64,000 nucleotides of DNA, taken from the NCBI RefSeq assembly GCF_943193155.1, contig NZ_CALPDB010000006.1, positions 124,001 to 188,000 of the forward strand, read 5' to 3'. The notes beneath the pieces were generated by a model. It was not told the origin of the DNA and did not search any database. It worked only from the letters and a program-made list of their open reading frames with translations. How positions within the stretch are numbered: position 1 is the first letter of the stretch; every line of letters starts with the position of its first letter. Positions 29,315-36,979 of the stretch are shown here, piece by piece. This stretch comes from Veillonella intestinalis. Its GTDB lineage: Bacteria; Bacillota; Negativicutes; Veillonellales; Veillonellaceae. Both the position numbers and the translations under genes were made by a program.

Positions 29315-29344
29315 ATTTTATCTTTTACGGCCTATATCTGTCAA
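29315..29344 (-). promoter_or_regulatory. Sigma70-type promoter of the SLH adhesin
   Basis: Minus strand TTGACA (29344-29339), 18-nt spacer, TAAAAT (29320-29315). It gives a UTR of about 183 nt, almost identical to that of the first adhesin. From 29345 to 29659 I see no gene or hairpin. Confidence 0.65.
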
Positions 29345-29659
29345 TAAATTTTAACAGTTTTCTCATCATATTTTTCACTAACCTTTCATTAAATTCTAAC
29401 TTTTTCAAGTTTATCAATTACAGCAACATATATAAAAAGTTCTGATATATATTGTAAAAATCTAAATCTATATTTCTTATATAACATTTATCATTTAATA
29501 CACACTTTATTGATAGGTTATTATGTTTTATCAACTTTCAAAACATTAATTCATAGTAAATTCATGATTATTGACATTATATTTTATATACCCCTCTTGA
29601 TAGCCTAATATACACCTCGAGAAGCTTGTATTATTTCACTCCCTTTTTCAAATTAATAG

Positions 29660-29688
29660 TTTACATTTTAAATCAATGGGTATATAAT
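29660..29688 (+). promoter_or_regulatory. Promoter of tRNA-Lys
   Basis: TTTACA, 17-nt spacer, TATAAT, ending 14 nt before the tRNA 5' end. Confidence 0.8.
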
Positions 29689-29702
29689 ATCTATGTTGTC
29701 AT

Positions 29703-29778
29703 GGACCACTAGCTCAGCTGGCAGAGCACCTGACTCTTAATCAGGGTGTCCAGGGTTCGATCCCCTGGTGGTCCACCA
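29703..29778 (+). tRNA. tRNA-Lys (anticodon CTT)
   Basis: Complete cloverleaf: acceptor GGACCAC/GTGGTCC, D-arm with AGCTCAGCTGGCAGAGC, anticodon stem CCTGA/TCAGG around loop CTCTTAA (anticodon CTT, codon AAG), T-arm with GGTTCGATCCC and an encoded CCA end. A HigBA-type addiction module lies just downstream; tRNA genes are common integration sites. Confidence 0.96.
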
Positions 29779-29782
29779 TACC

Positions 29783-29810
29783 AAGGTCTTGCTAATGCAA
29801 GACCTTTTTT
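29783..29810 (+). terminator. Terminator of tRNA-Lys
   Basis: AAGGTCTTGC-TAAT-GCAAGACCTT followed by a T run, 5 nt past the CCA end. Confidence 0.88.
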
Positions 29811-29819
29811 ACATACAAA

Positions 29820-29853
29820 AACGCCCTAATCCGATTTTCCAGATTAGGGCGTT
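29820..29853 (-). terminator. Terminator for the HigBA operon
   Basis: AACGCCCTAATC/GATTAGGGCGTT hairpin with a ten-base loop and a T-rich tail on the minus strand. It lies about 125 nt beyond the antitoxin stop. Confidence 0.75.
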
Positions 29854-29979
29854 TCAAGTATCATTACCTGTAAATAGACACTAAAATAATAATGTCGATT
29901 GTTGGATTCACAGCTCGAATACAGTGCAATAAAATTGGCATTGTAATTTTGCTAGGTACAAGCCTCATCGATAACGCAA

Positions 29980-31029
29980 CTATACAATTTGATATTTAAC
30001 CTTCAATTCTTGATACAATTGATAACCTAAAATATTGTCTTTCTGTAATCTGCCTAACACAATTCCTGGAGCTATATCCATTTTATACGCAAATTGGCAA
30101 ATAGACTCTTTATCACCTGTGTATGTTTTTAAAAATGTTTCATACTCATTTTTAGGGATTAGCGTCTCTGCAGCAAAAGAATCAGCTTCAATTTCTTCAC
30201 ACTCAGTTGTCATTCGCTGATTATAAATATGACCTTCAATAATATGATACATTTCATGGAATAAACTAAACCAAAATATGTCCGCCGTTTTACCTCTAAC
30301 CGTAAGGGCTAATACAATTTTTTTCCCATCAATAAATGATGCTCCATGTAAAAAAGATCCCTCTAAATGAGGTAAAAAAACTATAACAATTCCACACTCA
30401 CTTAATAATTCTTTCAAAGTTTGACAAAATTCGTCAGGCTCTTGTGTCGTTAGCCTTCGTATTTTAGGAATACTTTCTTTTAATTTTTCAATGTTAATAT
30501 CCGAAACTACACGTTGTCTTGCCAACAGTTTTGCTTGTTGCGCCCATACCGCAAGTGCATAATTACTTTTATTTGATTCCCCATTCACACGAAATGCAAT
30601 TCCTGGTATTTTTAAAGAATCTATAATTTCTAATTTAGAAACTTCAAAAAAACGTCGTAAATTTTCAACTTTTTTTATCGCAACTCGTGTCTTCTCTACC
30701 CATCCAAGGCTAGCTATTTTAGCATAAGGAATTTTCCTAACTAATTCAATCTCTCGTTCCATTTCCAATTCAGCTTTTACTCTTGCCAAATCTTCTCTAT
30801 ACTCGGCCTCTAAACCCTGCCAAAACTTCATGGGCAAGCCCAGGACATTCTCTAACCGTAAAGCTACATCAGCACTAAGTTCTACTTTTCCATTAATCAA
30901 ATTACTAATATGTTTTTCACTAAAGTTCATTCTTTGAGCAAATTCTTTTTGAGACATTCCTCTATATTCTAATTGTTCTTTTATGGTAGCACCTGGAGGA
31001 ATTGCTATATAATTCTTACTGCTATACAT
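29980..31029 (-). CDS. HigA-like antitoxin fused to ImmA/IrrE metallopeptidase domain
   Basis: 349 residues in two parts. The N-terminal XRE helix-turn-helix (TIKEQLEYRGMSQKEFAQRM, then VALRLENVLGLPMKFW) is the HigA antitoxin signature. The C-terminal ImmA/IrrE domain has the zinc motif HEMYH in SLFHEMYHIIEGH near residue 262 and a downstream EIEADSFAAETLIP metal-ligand segment. ImmA peptidases cleave repressors in ICE/phage systems. Fused to HigA, the domain may control antitoxin turnover, which is inference. GGAGGG lies 7 nt from the ATG, and the gene follows the toxin by 18 nt. Confidence 0.88.
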   Translation of the reverse strand: MYSSKNYIAIPPGATIKEQLEYRGMSQKEFAQRMNFSEKHISNLINGKVELSADVALRLENVLGLPMKFWQGLEAEYREDLARVKAELEMEREIELVRKIPYAKIASLGWVEKTRVAIKKVENLRRFFEVSKLEIIDSLKIPGIAFRVNGESNKSNYALAVWAQQAKLLARQRVVSDINIEKLKESIPKIRRLTTQEPDEFCQTLKELLSECGIVIVFLPHLEGSFLHGASFIDGKKIVLALTVRGKTADIFWFSLFHEMYHIIEGHIYNQRMTTECEEIEADSFAAETLIPKNEYETFLKTYTGDKESICQFAYKMDIAPGIVLGRLQKDNILGYQLYQELKVKYQIV

Positions 31030-31047
31030 CTGTAAACCCTCCTTTGA

Positions 31048-31347
31048 TTATTTATGGTAATCTTCTATGCTAATAATTATTACTACATCTAATTTTTCTT
31101 CATGTTTTCTAAATACTAATCTATACGGGTGAATTAAATCCATTGCATAATGTCCTTCAAGCTGACCTTTTAATGAATGACATCTTCCCACGGAAAACTT
31201 TATTAAAGTTTCAACATTATCACTATGTTTTAACTCTTTAATACGCTGAAAGATTTTTGCGGACATTTCTTCCCCATATGTTTTCTTTGCCTCTTTACCT
31301 TCTGTACACACTTTTTCTAACTTCTTAGTTCTATAAGTAACATCCAG
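31048..31347 (-). CDS. HigB/RelE-type toxin, probable CTG start
   Basis: Predicted ribosome-dependent mRNA interferase. The conserved end GRCHSLKGQLEGHYAMDLIH followed by PYRLVF is the HigB/RelE signature. The first standard start is GTG at 31311, which would remove the first beta-strand. The frame is open upstream with the family-like DVTYRTKKLEKVCTEG, preceded by CTG at 31345-31347. A strong GGGAGAAGG site lies about 9 nt upstream of that CTG, and no ATG, GTG or TTG is available there. I therefore place the start at CTG (99 aa, normal family length). It overlaps nothing and is followed by the antitoxin, the usual HigBA order. Confidence 0.75.
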   Translation of the reverse strand: MDVTYRTKKLEKVCTEGKEAKKTYGEEMSAKIFQRIKELKHSDNVETLIKFSVGRCHSLKGQLEGHYAMDLIHPYRLVFRKHEEKLDVVIIISIEDYHK

Positions 31348-31370
31348 TTTTTTGCACCTTCTCCCACAAA

Positions 31371-31395
31371 TAAATTAACCTATAAGGTTAATTTA
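31371..31395 (-). promoter_or_regulatory. Palindromic operator of the HigBA operon
   Basis: Perfect inverted repeat TAAATTAACC-TATAA-GGTTAATTTA. It covers the predicted transcription start and lies just upstream of the toxin ribosome site. It is a likely autoregulatory site for the HigA HTH domain. Confidence 0.72.
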
Positions 31396-31424
31396 ATATT
31401 AACACTATTTAATCAGATTAGCAA
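31396..31424 (-). promoter_or_regulatory. HigBA promoter
   Basis: Minus strand TTGCTA, 17-nt spacer, TAATAT, directly abutting the palindromic operator. Confidence 0.55.
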
Positions 31425-31587
31425 GAAAATATGCTTATACTAAAATAACCTTAACGTCGAAGTAACGTCAAGGCCATTTCTCAAATACTTTGTTAAAGTT
31501 ACGAGATGAGCCGAGCGTTGCAATACTTAGCTATCTCTCTTTCTATTATACCTACTCCACCGTCACTCGTCAAACACGGGTGACTTT

Positions 31588-31728
31588 TTAAATGCCAAAA
31601 ATCCAAGATACACCTAAGCGAATAAAGCTAAGTGTCAATACCCAAAAGGCTAAAAAATGAAGTGTTCCTTCTAAGCCTTGTCCAAGGCGAGAAACGCCAG
31701 ATTTATAAACAATATCGCACCAACACAT
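31588..31728 (-). CDS. Small membrane protein, 46 aa
   Basis: Short ORF with a very good ribosome site (GGAGG 8 nt before the ATG). The product begins MCWCDIVYKSGVSRLGQGLE and continues into a hydrophobic stretch (TLHFLAFWVLTLSFIRLGV), so it is probably a single-pass membrane peptide. I recognise no family. It lies alone between HigBA and lytS. A GTCACYCGT hairpin at 31562-31584 follows it but lacks a long T run. Similar tiny proteins can be membrane-associated regulators or type I toxin-like peptides; nothing here decides this. Confidence 0.55.
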   Translation of the reverse strand: MCWCDIVYKSGVSRLGQGLEGTLHFLAFWVLTLSFIRLGVSWIFGI

Positions 31729-31958
31729 ACCAAAACCTCCAATCACACTGTATGATAAATAATTCTCTAATTTTTTCAGTTTTTCAAGATATAACTGTTA
31801 TTATTCTACTAAATTCAGCTTCATTTCTCAACCTCAAAAGCATGCTATGTATACCAATTGTGCATATGATATAATGAAACCAATACCATATTCTATTATA
31901 TGTATAGGAATAGACGCTAACGACGATTTCAGTCCTATACCTCTGAAAGGACTTTCCT

Positions 31959-33662
31959 ATGACTGATATTTTACTATTTGAAATGATTAAGCGAATTAGC
32001 ACGGCCATTGTGCTCGGTCTTGTCATTTCTCGTTTAAAACTCTTTGATCGGCTCATGGCTAATCGTTTATCTTGGTTCGATCGTTTTATTTTTATTCTTA
32101 TTTTTTCAAGTATTGCTATTTTAGGTACTTATGGCGGTATTCCCATCAATGATGCCCTAGCAAATTCTCGCATGATTGGTATCATGGCGGCCGGTCTAGT
32201 AGGGGGCCCTTTTTTAGGCGGTGCCGTTGGTCTTGTTTCAGGCTTACATCGCTATTCATTAGGCGGTTTTACCGCTCTGGCCTGTGCCATTTCTTCTATT
32301 ACCGAAGGCCTGTTAGCCGGTCTGTTTCAAAAGTTTTATAAACGCAAATTAATACCTTGGCCCATAGCCCTAGGTATCGGCTTCTTTGGCGAAATTATCC
32401 AAATGCTCATCATCTTATTAGTAGCCGAACCCTATCATATGGCAGCCGCTCTCGTCGGTGACATTGCCGTACCTATGACCATTGCTAACTCTCTTGGTCT
32501 TGCTCTTTTCATGAAAATCATCAAAGATGGCTTACACCAACGGGAAACGCAAAAGGCCAATCAAAGTCAAAATATTTTGTCTATTGCTCGTGAAACGGTT
32601 CGTTATTTCCGCAAAGGCTTAACGCCTGAATCTGCTAATGCAGTCGTACAAATTATCAAAAAGCACAGTTCTTATGATGCCGTTTCTATTACTGACACGA
32701 CGCACGTACTAGCTTATATCGGAGCTGAAGCTAATCATCATGCCCCTGGGGTAGCTGACCATTTAACAAATGTAACCATTCATTCTCTCACGTCGGGCAC
32801 TATCCATATTGCCTATTCACATGATGAAATTGGCTGTACAGATCCTCATTGCACCTTAAACAGTGCCATTGTCGTTCCTTTAAGTATTAACGGGCGTATC
32901 ATCGGCTCGCTTAAAATGTACTATACGGACACAACTCATTATCCCGATTCATCCGATGTAGCCTTTGCTCAAGGGCTAGCCGATTTATTTTCTCCCCAGC
33001 TAGAATTAACAGAGATTGATCAACAGCGTCAATTAACAGAGGCCGCTAAAATGCAAGCGCTCCACACGCAAATCAATCCCCATTTCTTATTTAATACTTT
33101 AAATACAATTTCGTCCTTAATACGAACTAACCCAGAATTAGCACGACGTTTACTCATCAAATTTTCCCAAATGTTTCGTTTCACCTTGCAATATACAGGG
33201 CGTGTTATTTCCTTTGCAAAGGAATGGGACCAAGTAAGTGGCTTTTTAGAAATTTCACTGGCCCGCCATGGAGATAAACTCTTTGTGACCCATAATATTG
33301 CTCCTGCCATTTTCAGCTTTGGCATTCCATCCCTTACCTTACAACCGATTATTGAAAATTCCATTAAGCATGGCTTACAGCCACGTGAAGTGGGGGGCTC
33401 TATTGCCATTGAAGGCACGATGACAGAAACAGATATTATTATAACTGTTACCGATGATGGTGTCGGCTTTCAGGGAGATCCTAATTATTATTTGGAGCAA
33501 CCACCAGAAGGTCACATTGGTTTGAGCAATGTACATCATCGCCTTCAAGGGCTGTATGGCGCTCCATATGGTCTCACCATTTCTTCAATTCCTGAAGAAG
33601 GCACAACTGTAACTATTCGCCTTCCCAAAATTCAACCAGAACCTGAAAAGGAGGTCCTATGA
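31959..33662 (+). CDS. LytS/BtsS-family sensor histidine kinase
   Basis: 567-residue membrane sensor kinase. Residues 1-190 hold several membrane helices of the 5TM-5TMR_LYT type (GTYGGIPINDALANSRMIG, GGAVGLVSGLHRYSLGG). A GAF-like domain follows (about 210-350). The His_kinase domain has H375 in LHTQINPHFLFNTLNTISS, and the ATPase N-box is QPIIENSIKHGLQ near 465. Relatives sense pyruvate (BtsS/YehU) or membrane state (LytS). GAAAGGA precedes the ATG. The end overlaps the response regulator by ATGA. The convergent neighbour is a CstA-family transporter, favouring a pyruvate-type sensor by analogy. Confidence 0.9.
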   Translation: MTDILLFEMIKRISTAIVLGLVISRLKLFDRLMANRLSWFDRFIFILIFSSIAILGTYGGIPINDALANSRMIGIMAAGLVGGPFLGGAVGLVSGLHRYSLGGFTALACAISSITEGLLAGLFQKFYKRKLIPWPIALGIGFFGEIIQMLIILLVAEPYHMAAALVGDIAVPMTIANSLGLALFMKIIKDGLHQRETQKANQSQNILSIARETVRYFRKGLTPESANAVVQIIKKHSSYDAVSITDTTHVLAYIGAEANHHAPGVADHLTNVTIHSLTSGTIHIAYSHDEIGCTDPHCTLNSAIVVPLSINGRIIGSLKMYYTDTTHYPDSSDVAFAQGLADLFSPQLELTEIDQQRQLTEAAKMQALHTQINPHFLFNTLNTISSLIRTNPELARRLLIKFSQMFRFTLQYTGRVISFAKEWDQVSGFLEISLARHGDKLFVTHNIAPAIFSFGIPSLTLQPIIENSIKHGLQPREVGGSIAIEGTMTETDIIITVTDDGVGFQGDPNYYLEQPPEGHIGLSNVHHRLQGLYGAPYGLTISSIPEEGTTVTIRLPKIQPEPEKEVL

Positions 33663-34480
33663 TTCGCACCATTCTAATTGATGACGAAGCACCAGCGCGC
33701 GACGAGCTACGCTATCTACTCACTACGAACCACAGTACCACCATTGATATCATTGGAGAAGCCGACAATGCCACTTCTGCAATTTCACTAATTACTCGTG
33801 AAAAACCACAATTAATCTTTTTAGATATTCACATGCGTGGTCTATCTGGCCTAGAATTGGCAGAGGTCATTCGTGATATTTCGCCAGACAGTCGTATTAT
33901 CTTTGCCACGGCTTACGATGAATATGCCCTTAAAGCATTTGAGCTACAAGCCTTAGACTATGTAGTAAAACCCATTGAAGAAAATCGCTTATCCAAGGCT
34001 ATCCAACATGTAATCAAAGCTTTATATCCGCAAGGTCTACCTAGTGAAAAAAATGCATCTATACAAGAGGATATTGCAATTACGGCCACGCCCCCTACCG
34101 CTTCCGCTGATAACACGCCAACGGTACGTACTAATAAACTAGCGGTAGATGATGGTGCACACATTCTCTTGATTGACTTAGACAGTATCGCCTATATTAC
34201 AGGAGAATCAGGACGATTAGAAGTCCATACGGATTCTGGGAAATATGGCTCTAACAAAACGTTGACAGAGTTACAAGAGCGCCTTCGTGGCACTTCACTT
34301 TACCGCGTGCACCGTAGCTATATTGTGAACCTTAACAAAGTGCGTGAAGTCGTACCATGGTTTAAAGGCACCTATTGGCTTCGCTTGCCACAGCAAACGG
34401 CTAAAGGACAAGAACTGGTAGACATTCCTGTAAGTAAAGCACAAGTGAAGTTGATAAAAGAGTTGCTAGGGATTAACTAA
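33659..34480 (+). CDS. LytTR-family response regulator
   Basis: Partner of the upstream kinase. The receiver domain has the acidic pair D8-D9, the phospho-acceptor D56 in LIFLDIHMRGLSG and the lysine in DYVVKPIEEN. A linker rich in T/A (ITATPPTASADN) follows, then a C-terminal LytTR DNA-binding domain (SLYRVHRSYIVNLNKVREV). Length is 273 residues, typical. GGAGG within the kinase end serves as ribosome site. The last seven codons form the left arm of a long inverted repeat that continues into the intergenic region. Confidence 0.92.
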   Translation: MIRTILIDDEAPARDELRYLLTTNHSTTIDIIGEADNATSAISLITREKPQLIFLDIHMRGLSGLELAEVIRDISPDSRIIFATAYDEYALKAFELQALDYVVKPIEENRLSKAIQHVIKALYPQGLPSEKNASIQEDIAITATPPTASADNTPTVRTNKLAVDDGAHILLIDLDSIAYITGESGRLEVHTDSGKYGSNKTLTELQERLRGTSLYRVHRSYIVNLNKVREVVPWFKGTYWLRLPQQTAKGQELVDIPVSKAQVKLIKELLGIN

Positions 34481-34657
34481 GTTTGGCTAAAAAAACTACA
34501 TAAAGTATTGATAAAAGTAAAGCGAGAGGTCTCCCTCACGACCAGCTAGGAAAGATAGCAATGGTCGCTACGCGAGGCCTCTCGCTTTGCTTATCCTCTG
34601 TACTTTATGTAATTTCTATTCAAACCTATATCAGGTTAATCCCTAGCAAGCTCTTTT
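34456..34657. repeat. 202-nt imperfect fold-back sequence at the 3' end of the regulator gene
   Basis: Outer arms: AAAAGAGTTGCTAGGGATT onward at 34456-34477, inside the coding end, pairs with 34635-34657. Further paired blocks are ACATAAAGTA/TACTTTATGT, AAAGCGAGAGG (34519)/CCTCTCGCTTT (34578) and an inner CGACCA/TGGTCG hairpin. The core acts as a terminator-like stem between the convergent genes; the outer arms are far longer than termination needs. Confidence 0.8.
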
Positions 34658-34687
34658 AGTGAGAGGTAGAAAGATAGCAAAAAAACG

Positions 34688-34737
34688 AGGAGACTCTAGT
34701 AGCCATCACGTTTCAGATTAGGCTAGAGGAGTCTCCT
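34688..34737. terminator. Bidirectional terminator between regulator and cstA
   Basis: AGGAGACTCTAG pairs with CTAGAGGAGTCTCCT. T runs follow on both strands (AATTTT on plus, seven T on minus). Confidence 0.78.
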
Positions 34738-34809
34738 AATTTTATTGTAAGTAGTTGTAATGAGATTCTAATGTTAGATGAATGTTAGGCTACAGAAAAT
34801 GGTATTGAC

Positions 34810-36639
34810 TTATGCATTTTCTGTTTCCATATTAGTTACTTCTTCCGCTTCAATATCTGCTTCGGTTCTAAAGTCTTGTGGTTGTTTTGCCAAGCGAATC
34901 CAACTGCGAACGGCTTCAACCATAACGATAGCAACGAGGATAAGCATAAGAATACTTACACCGACAAGCATCCACTGACCTTCTGGAATATAGTTATAGA
35001 CGATATTTTCATAGTCCGCCATAACTGTAATAACTGCGATAAAGATACAAGGAATCAATGTTACCCAAGCGTAACGTTTGTGACCAAGGTGCATAATAAC
35101 AGTAGTACCGATGGCAAGCCCCATAGTAGCTAACAACTGATTAGATACACCAAATAATGGCCAAATGGTTCCGATATTGCCTTGTAATACGAGGTAACCC
35201 CAAGTGAAACATACAAGGAATGACGCAATATAAACGCCTGGTAACCAATGAGCATCTTTCATTTTAGGGAATGCCATACCTAATAATTCTTGTACCATAT
35301 AACGGCTTACGCGTGTACCAGTATCGATTAATGTCAAGATGAACAAAGCTTCGAACATGATACAGAAATGGTACCAGTAACTCATAAGGTGAGCCATGCT
35401 TGGAATTTGAGAGAAGATATGAGCCATACCAACAGCCAAGGACACTGCACCACCTGGACGATGCATTAAGTCTTCCCCTACCATAGCGGATAAAGCTGGC
35501 AATTCATGAACTTGAAGTCCTAACGCATTAAATGTTTCAGTTGTAGAGTTAATTGCGAAATAGTCACTTGGATGTAAGCTAGTAGCTGCAATCAACGCCA
35601 TCATAGCGATAAATGCTTCAGTAAGCATAGCGCCATAACCAATTGGTAACATTTCTTTTTCATTGGTAATCATTTTAGGGGTTGTACCTGTGGAAACGGT
35701 AGCATGGAACCCAGATAAGGCACCACAAGCAATCGTAATGAATACGAATGGAATAGCAGAGCCACTAAGTACAGGGCCACCACCATATACATAATCAGAG
35801 AAAGCTGGCATTTGAAGAACAGGCATTACGATAATAATACCAAGTGCTAATGCGCCGATAGTCCCTACTTTCATGTAAGTAGATAAATAACCACGAGGTG
35901 CTAATAACAACCAAACTGGCAATGCTGCTGCAAAGAAGCTATATACAGCTAACATAATTTGAATGGAATGACGATCCCAAGTGAAATAAGGTGCTAATGA
36001 GGAATGTGCAATGTCTGGCCCATAAATAACAGCGGCCATAATCAAAGCAACACCAATAACAGTGGCTTCACGAATTTTACCAGGGCGAATCCAACGAAGA
36101 TACACACCAATGAATACAGCAATTGGAATCGTAGCACTCACTGTAAAAAAGCCCCAAGGAGAGTTTTCAAGAGAGTTAGCTACTACTGCTGCCATCCCTG
36201 CCATGGTAATAATAAGCAAGAATAGAGTCGCTAGTAAAGTGCCCATACCAGCTAAGCTAGAAATTTCAGATTTCGCAATATCCGCAATGGATTTACCATT
36301 ATAACGTACGGAAGCAAATAATAACACGAAATCGTGAACAGCCCCAGCTAATACGGAACCAATCAAAATCCAAAGCACGCCTGGTAAATAACCAAATTGT
36401 GCTGCAATAACTGGTCCCACTAAAGGACCTGCCCCAGCAATGGCAGCAAAATGTTGACCAAAGGTTACCCATTTATTGGTAGGTACATAGTCAACCCCAT
36501 CATTAATAGCTACCGCTGGTGTTGTCCGATATTGGTTAACCGTCAATACTTTGGCAGCTATGAAGGACCCGTACAAGCGATATGCGATCGCAAGCACTAG
36601 GGCCGATACAATAACTAAATAAAGCCCGTTCATTTCCAT
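34810..36639 (-). CDS. cstA: CstA-family (carbon starvation/pyruvate) transporter
   Basis: Polytopic membrane protein of 609 residues with about 16 hydrophobic segments. CstA motifs include FGQHFAAIAGAGPLVGPVIA, FVLLFASVRYNGKSIADIAK, GALSGFHATVSTGTTPKM and WPLFGVSNQLLATMGLA. E. coli relatives BtsT and CstA import pyruvate. Start: the frame opens at 36672, but AGGAGG lies 8 nt before the ATG at 36639. The gene faces the LytS/LytTR pair. That pairing is known for BtsSR-btsT and suggests pyruvate-responsive control, which is inference. Pyruvate handling fits a lactate fermenter. Confidence 0.93.
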   Translation of the reverse strand: MEMNGLYLVIVSALVLAIAYRLYGSFIAAKVLTVNQYRTTPAVAINDGVDYVPTNKWVTFGQHFAAIAGAGPLVGPVIAAQFGYLPGVLWILIGSVLAGAVHDFVLLFASVRYNGKSIADIAKSEISSLAGMGTLLATLFLLIITMAGMAAVVANSLENSPWGFFTVSATIPIAVFIGVYLRWIRPGKIREATVIGVALIMAAVIYGPDIAHSSLAPYFTWDRHSIQIMLAVYSFFAAALPVWLLLAPRGYLSTYMKVGTIGALALGIIIVMPVLQMPAFSDYVYGGGPVLSGSAIPFVFITIACGALSGFHATVSTGTTPKMITNEKEMLPIGYGAMLTEAFIAMMALIAATSLHPSDYFAINSTTETFNALGLQVHELPALSAMVGEDLMHRPGGAVSLAVGMAHIFSQIPSMAHLMSYWYHFCIMFEALFILTLIDTGTRVSRYMVQELLGMAFPKMKDAHWLPGVYIASFLVCFTWGYLVLQGNIGTIWPLFGVSNQLLATMGLAIGTTVIMHLGHKRYAWVTLIPCIFIAVITVMADYENIVYNYIPEGQWMLVGVSILMLILVAIVMVEAVRSWIRLAKQPQDFRTEADIEAEEVTNMETENA

Positions 36640-36860
36640 CTGTAGGAACCTCCTAAAATAAAATAAGTGCAATGGTAAGCTGAGATTCTCTTGTGATAGA
36701 TTGTCCGCTCACAAGTTACCTTGTCATCTCATCTTCATCTGATAGCATTGTATGTTATTTTAAACATCTGGTAAACGAATTTTCTATGAATGGAACAAAT
36801 CGGGCTATCAACGGAAATAAAGTTTGTCAAAAAGAAATGAAAAACTACTCATAAACTAAA

Positions 36861-36907
36861 AAGCCATAACAAAATGTAAGTTATAGTTCTTCATCTTGTT
36901 ACGGCTT
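36861..36907 (-). terminator. Terminator of the alcohol dehydrogenase gene
   Basis: AAGCCATAACAA pairs with TTGTTACGGCTT (one G-T type mismatch) around a long loop, with T-rich flanks on the minus strand. The rest of 36640-36979 shows only AT-rich promoter-like DNA for cstA. Confidence 0.7.
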
Positions 36908-36979
36908 ATTTTTATTTTTTGGAATCTAAGGGCACGATTGAAATAGTGTAGCCTAACGGCTTTAATACTTTAAATAAAA

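Noticed and set aside
29700-31430. Prophage or ICE insertion at tRNA-Lys
   Set aside because: No integrase, no duplicate of the tRNA 3' end and no phage structural genes are visible in the window.
31562-31584. GTCACCCGT/ACGAGTGAC hairpin as a terminator
   Set aside because: The stem is short with one mismatch and no T run follows in either useful direction, so I did not list it as a terminator.
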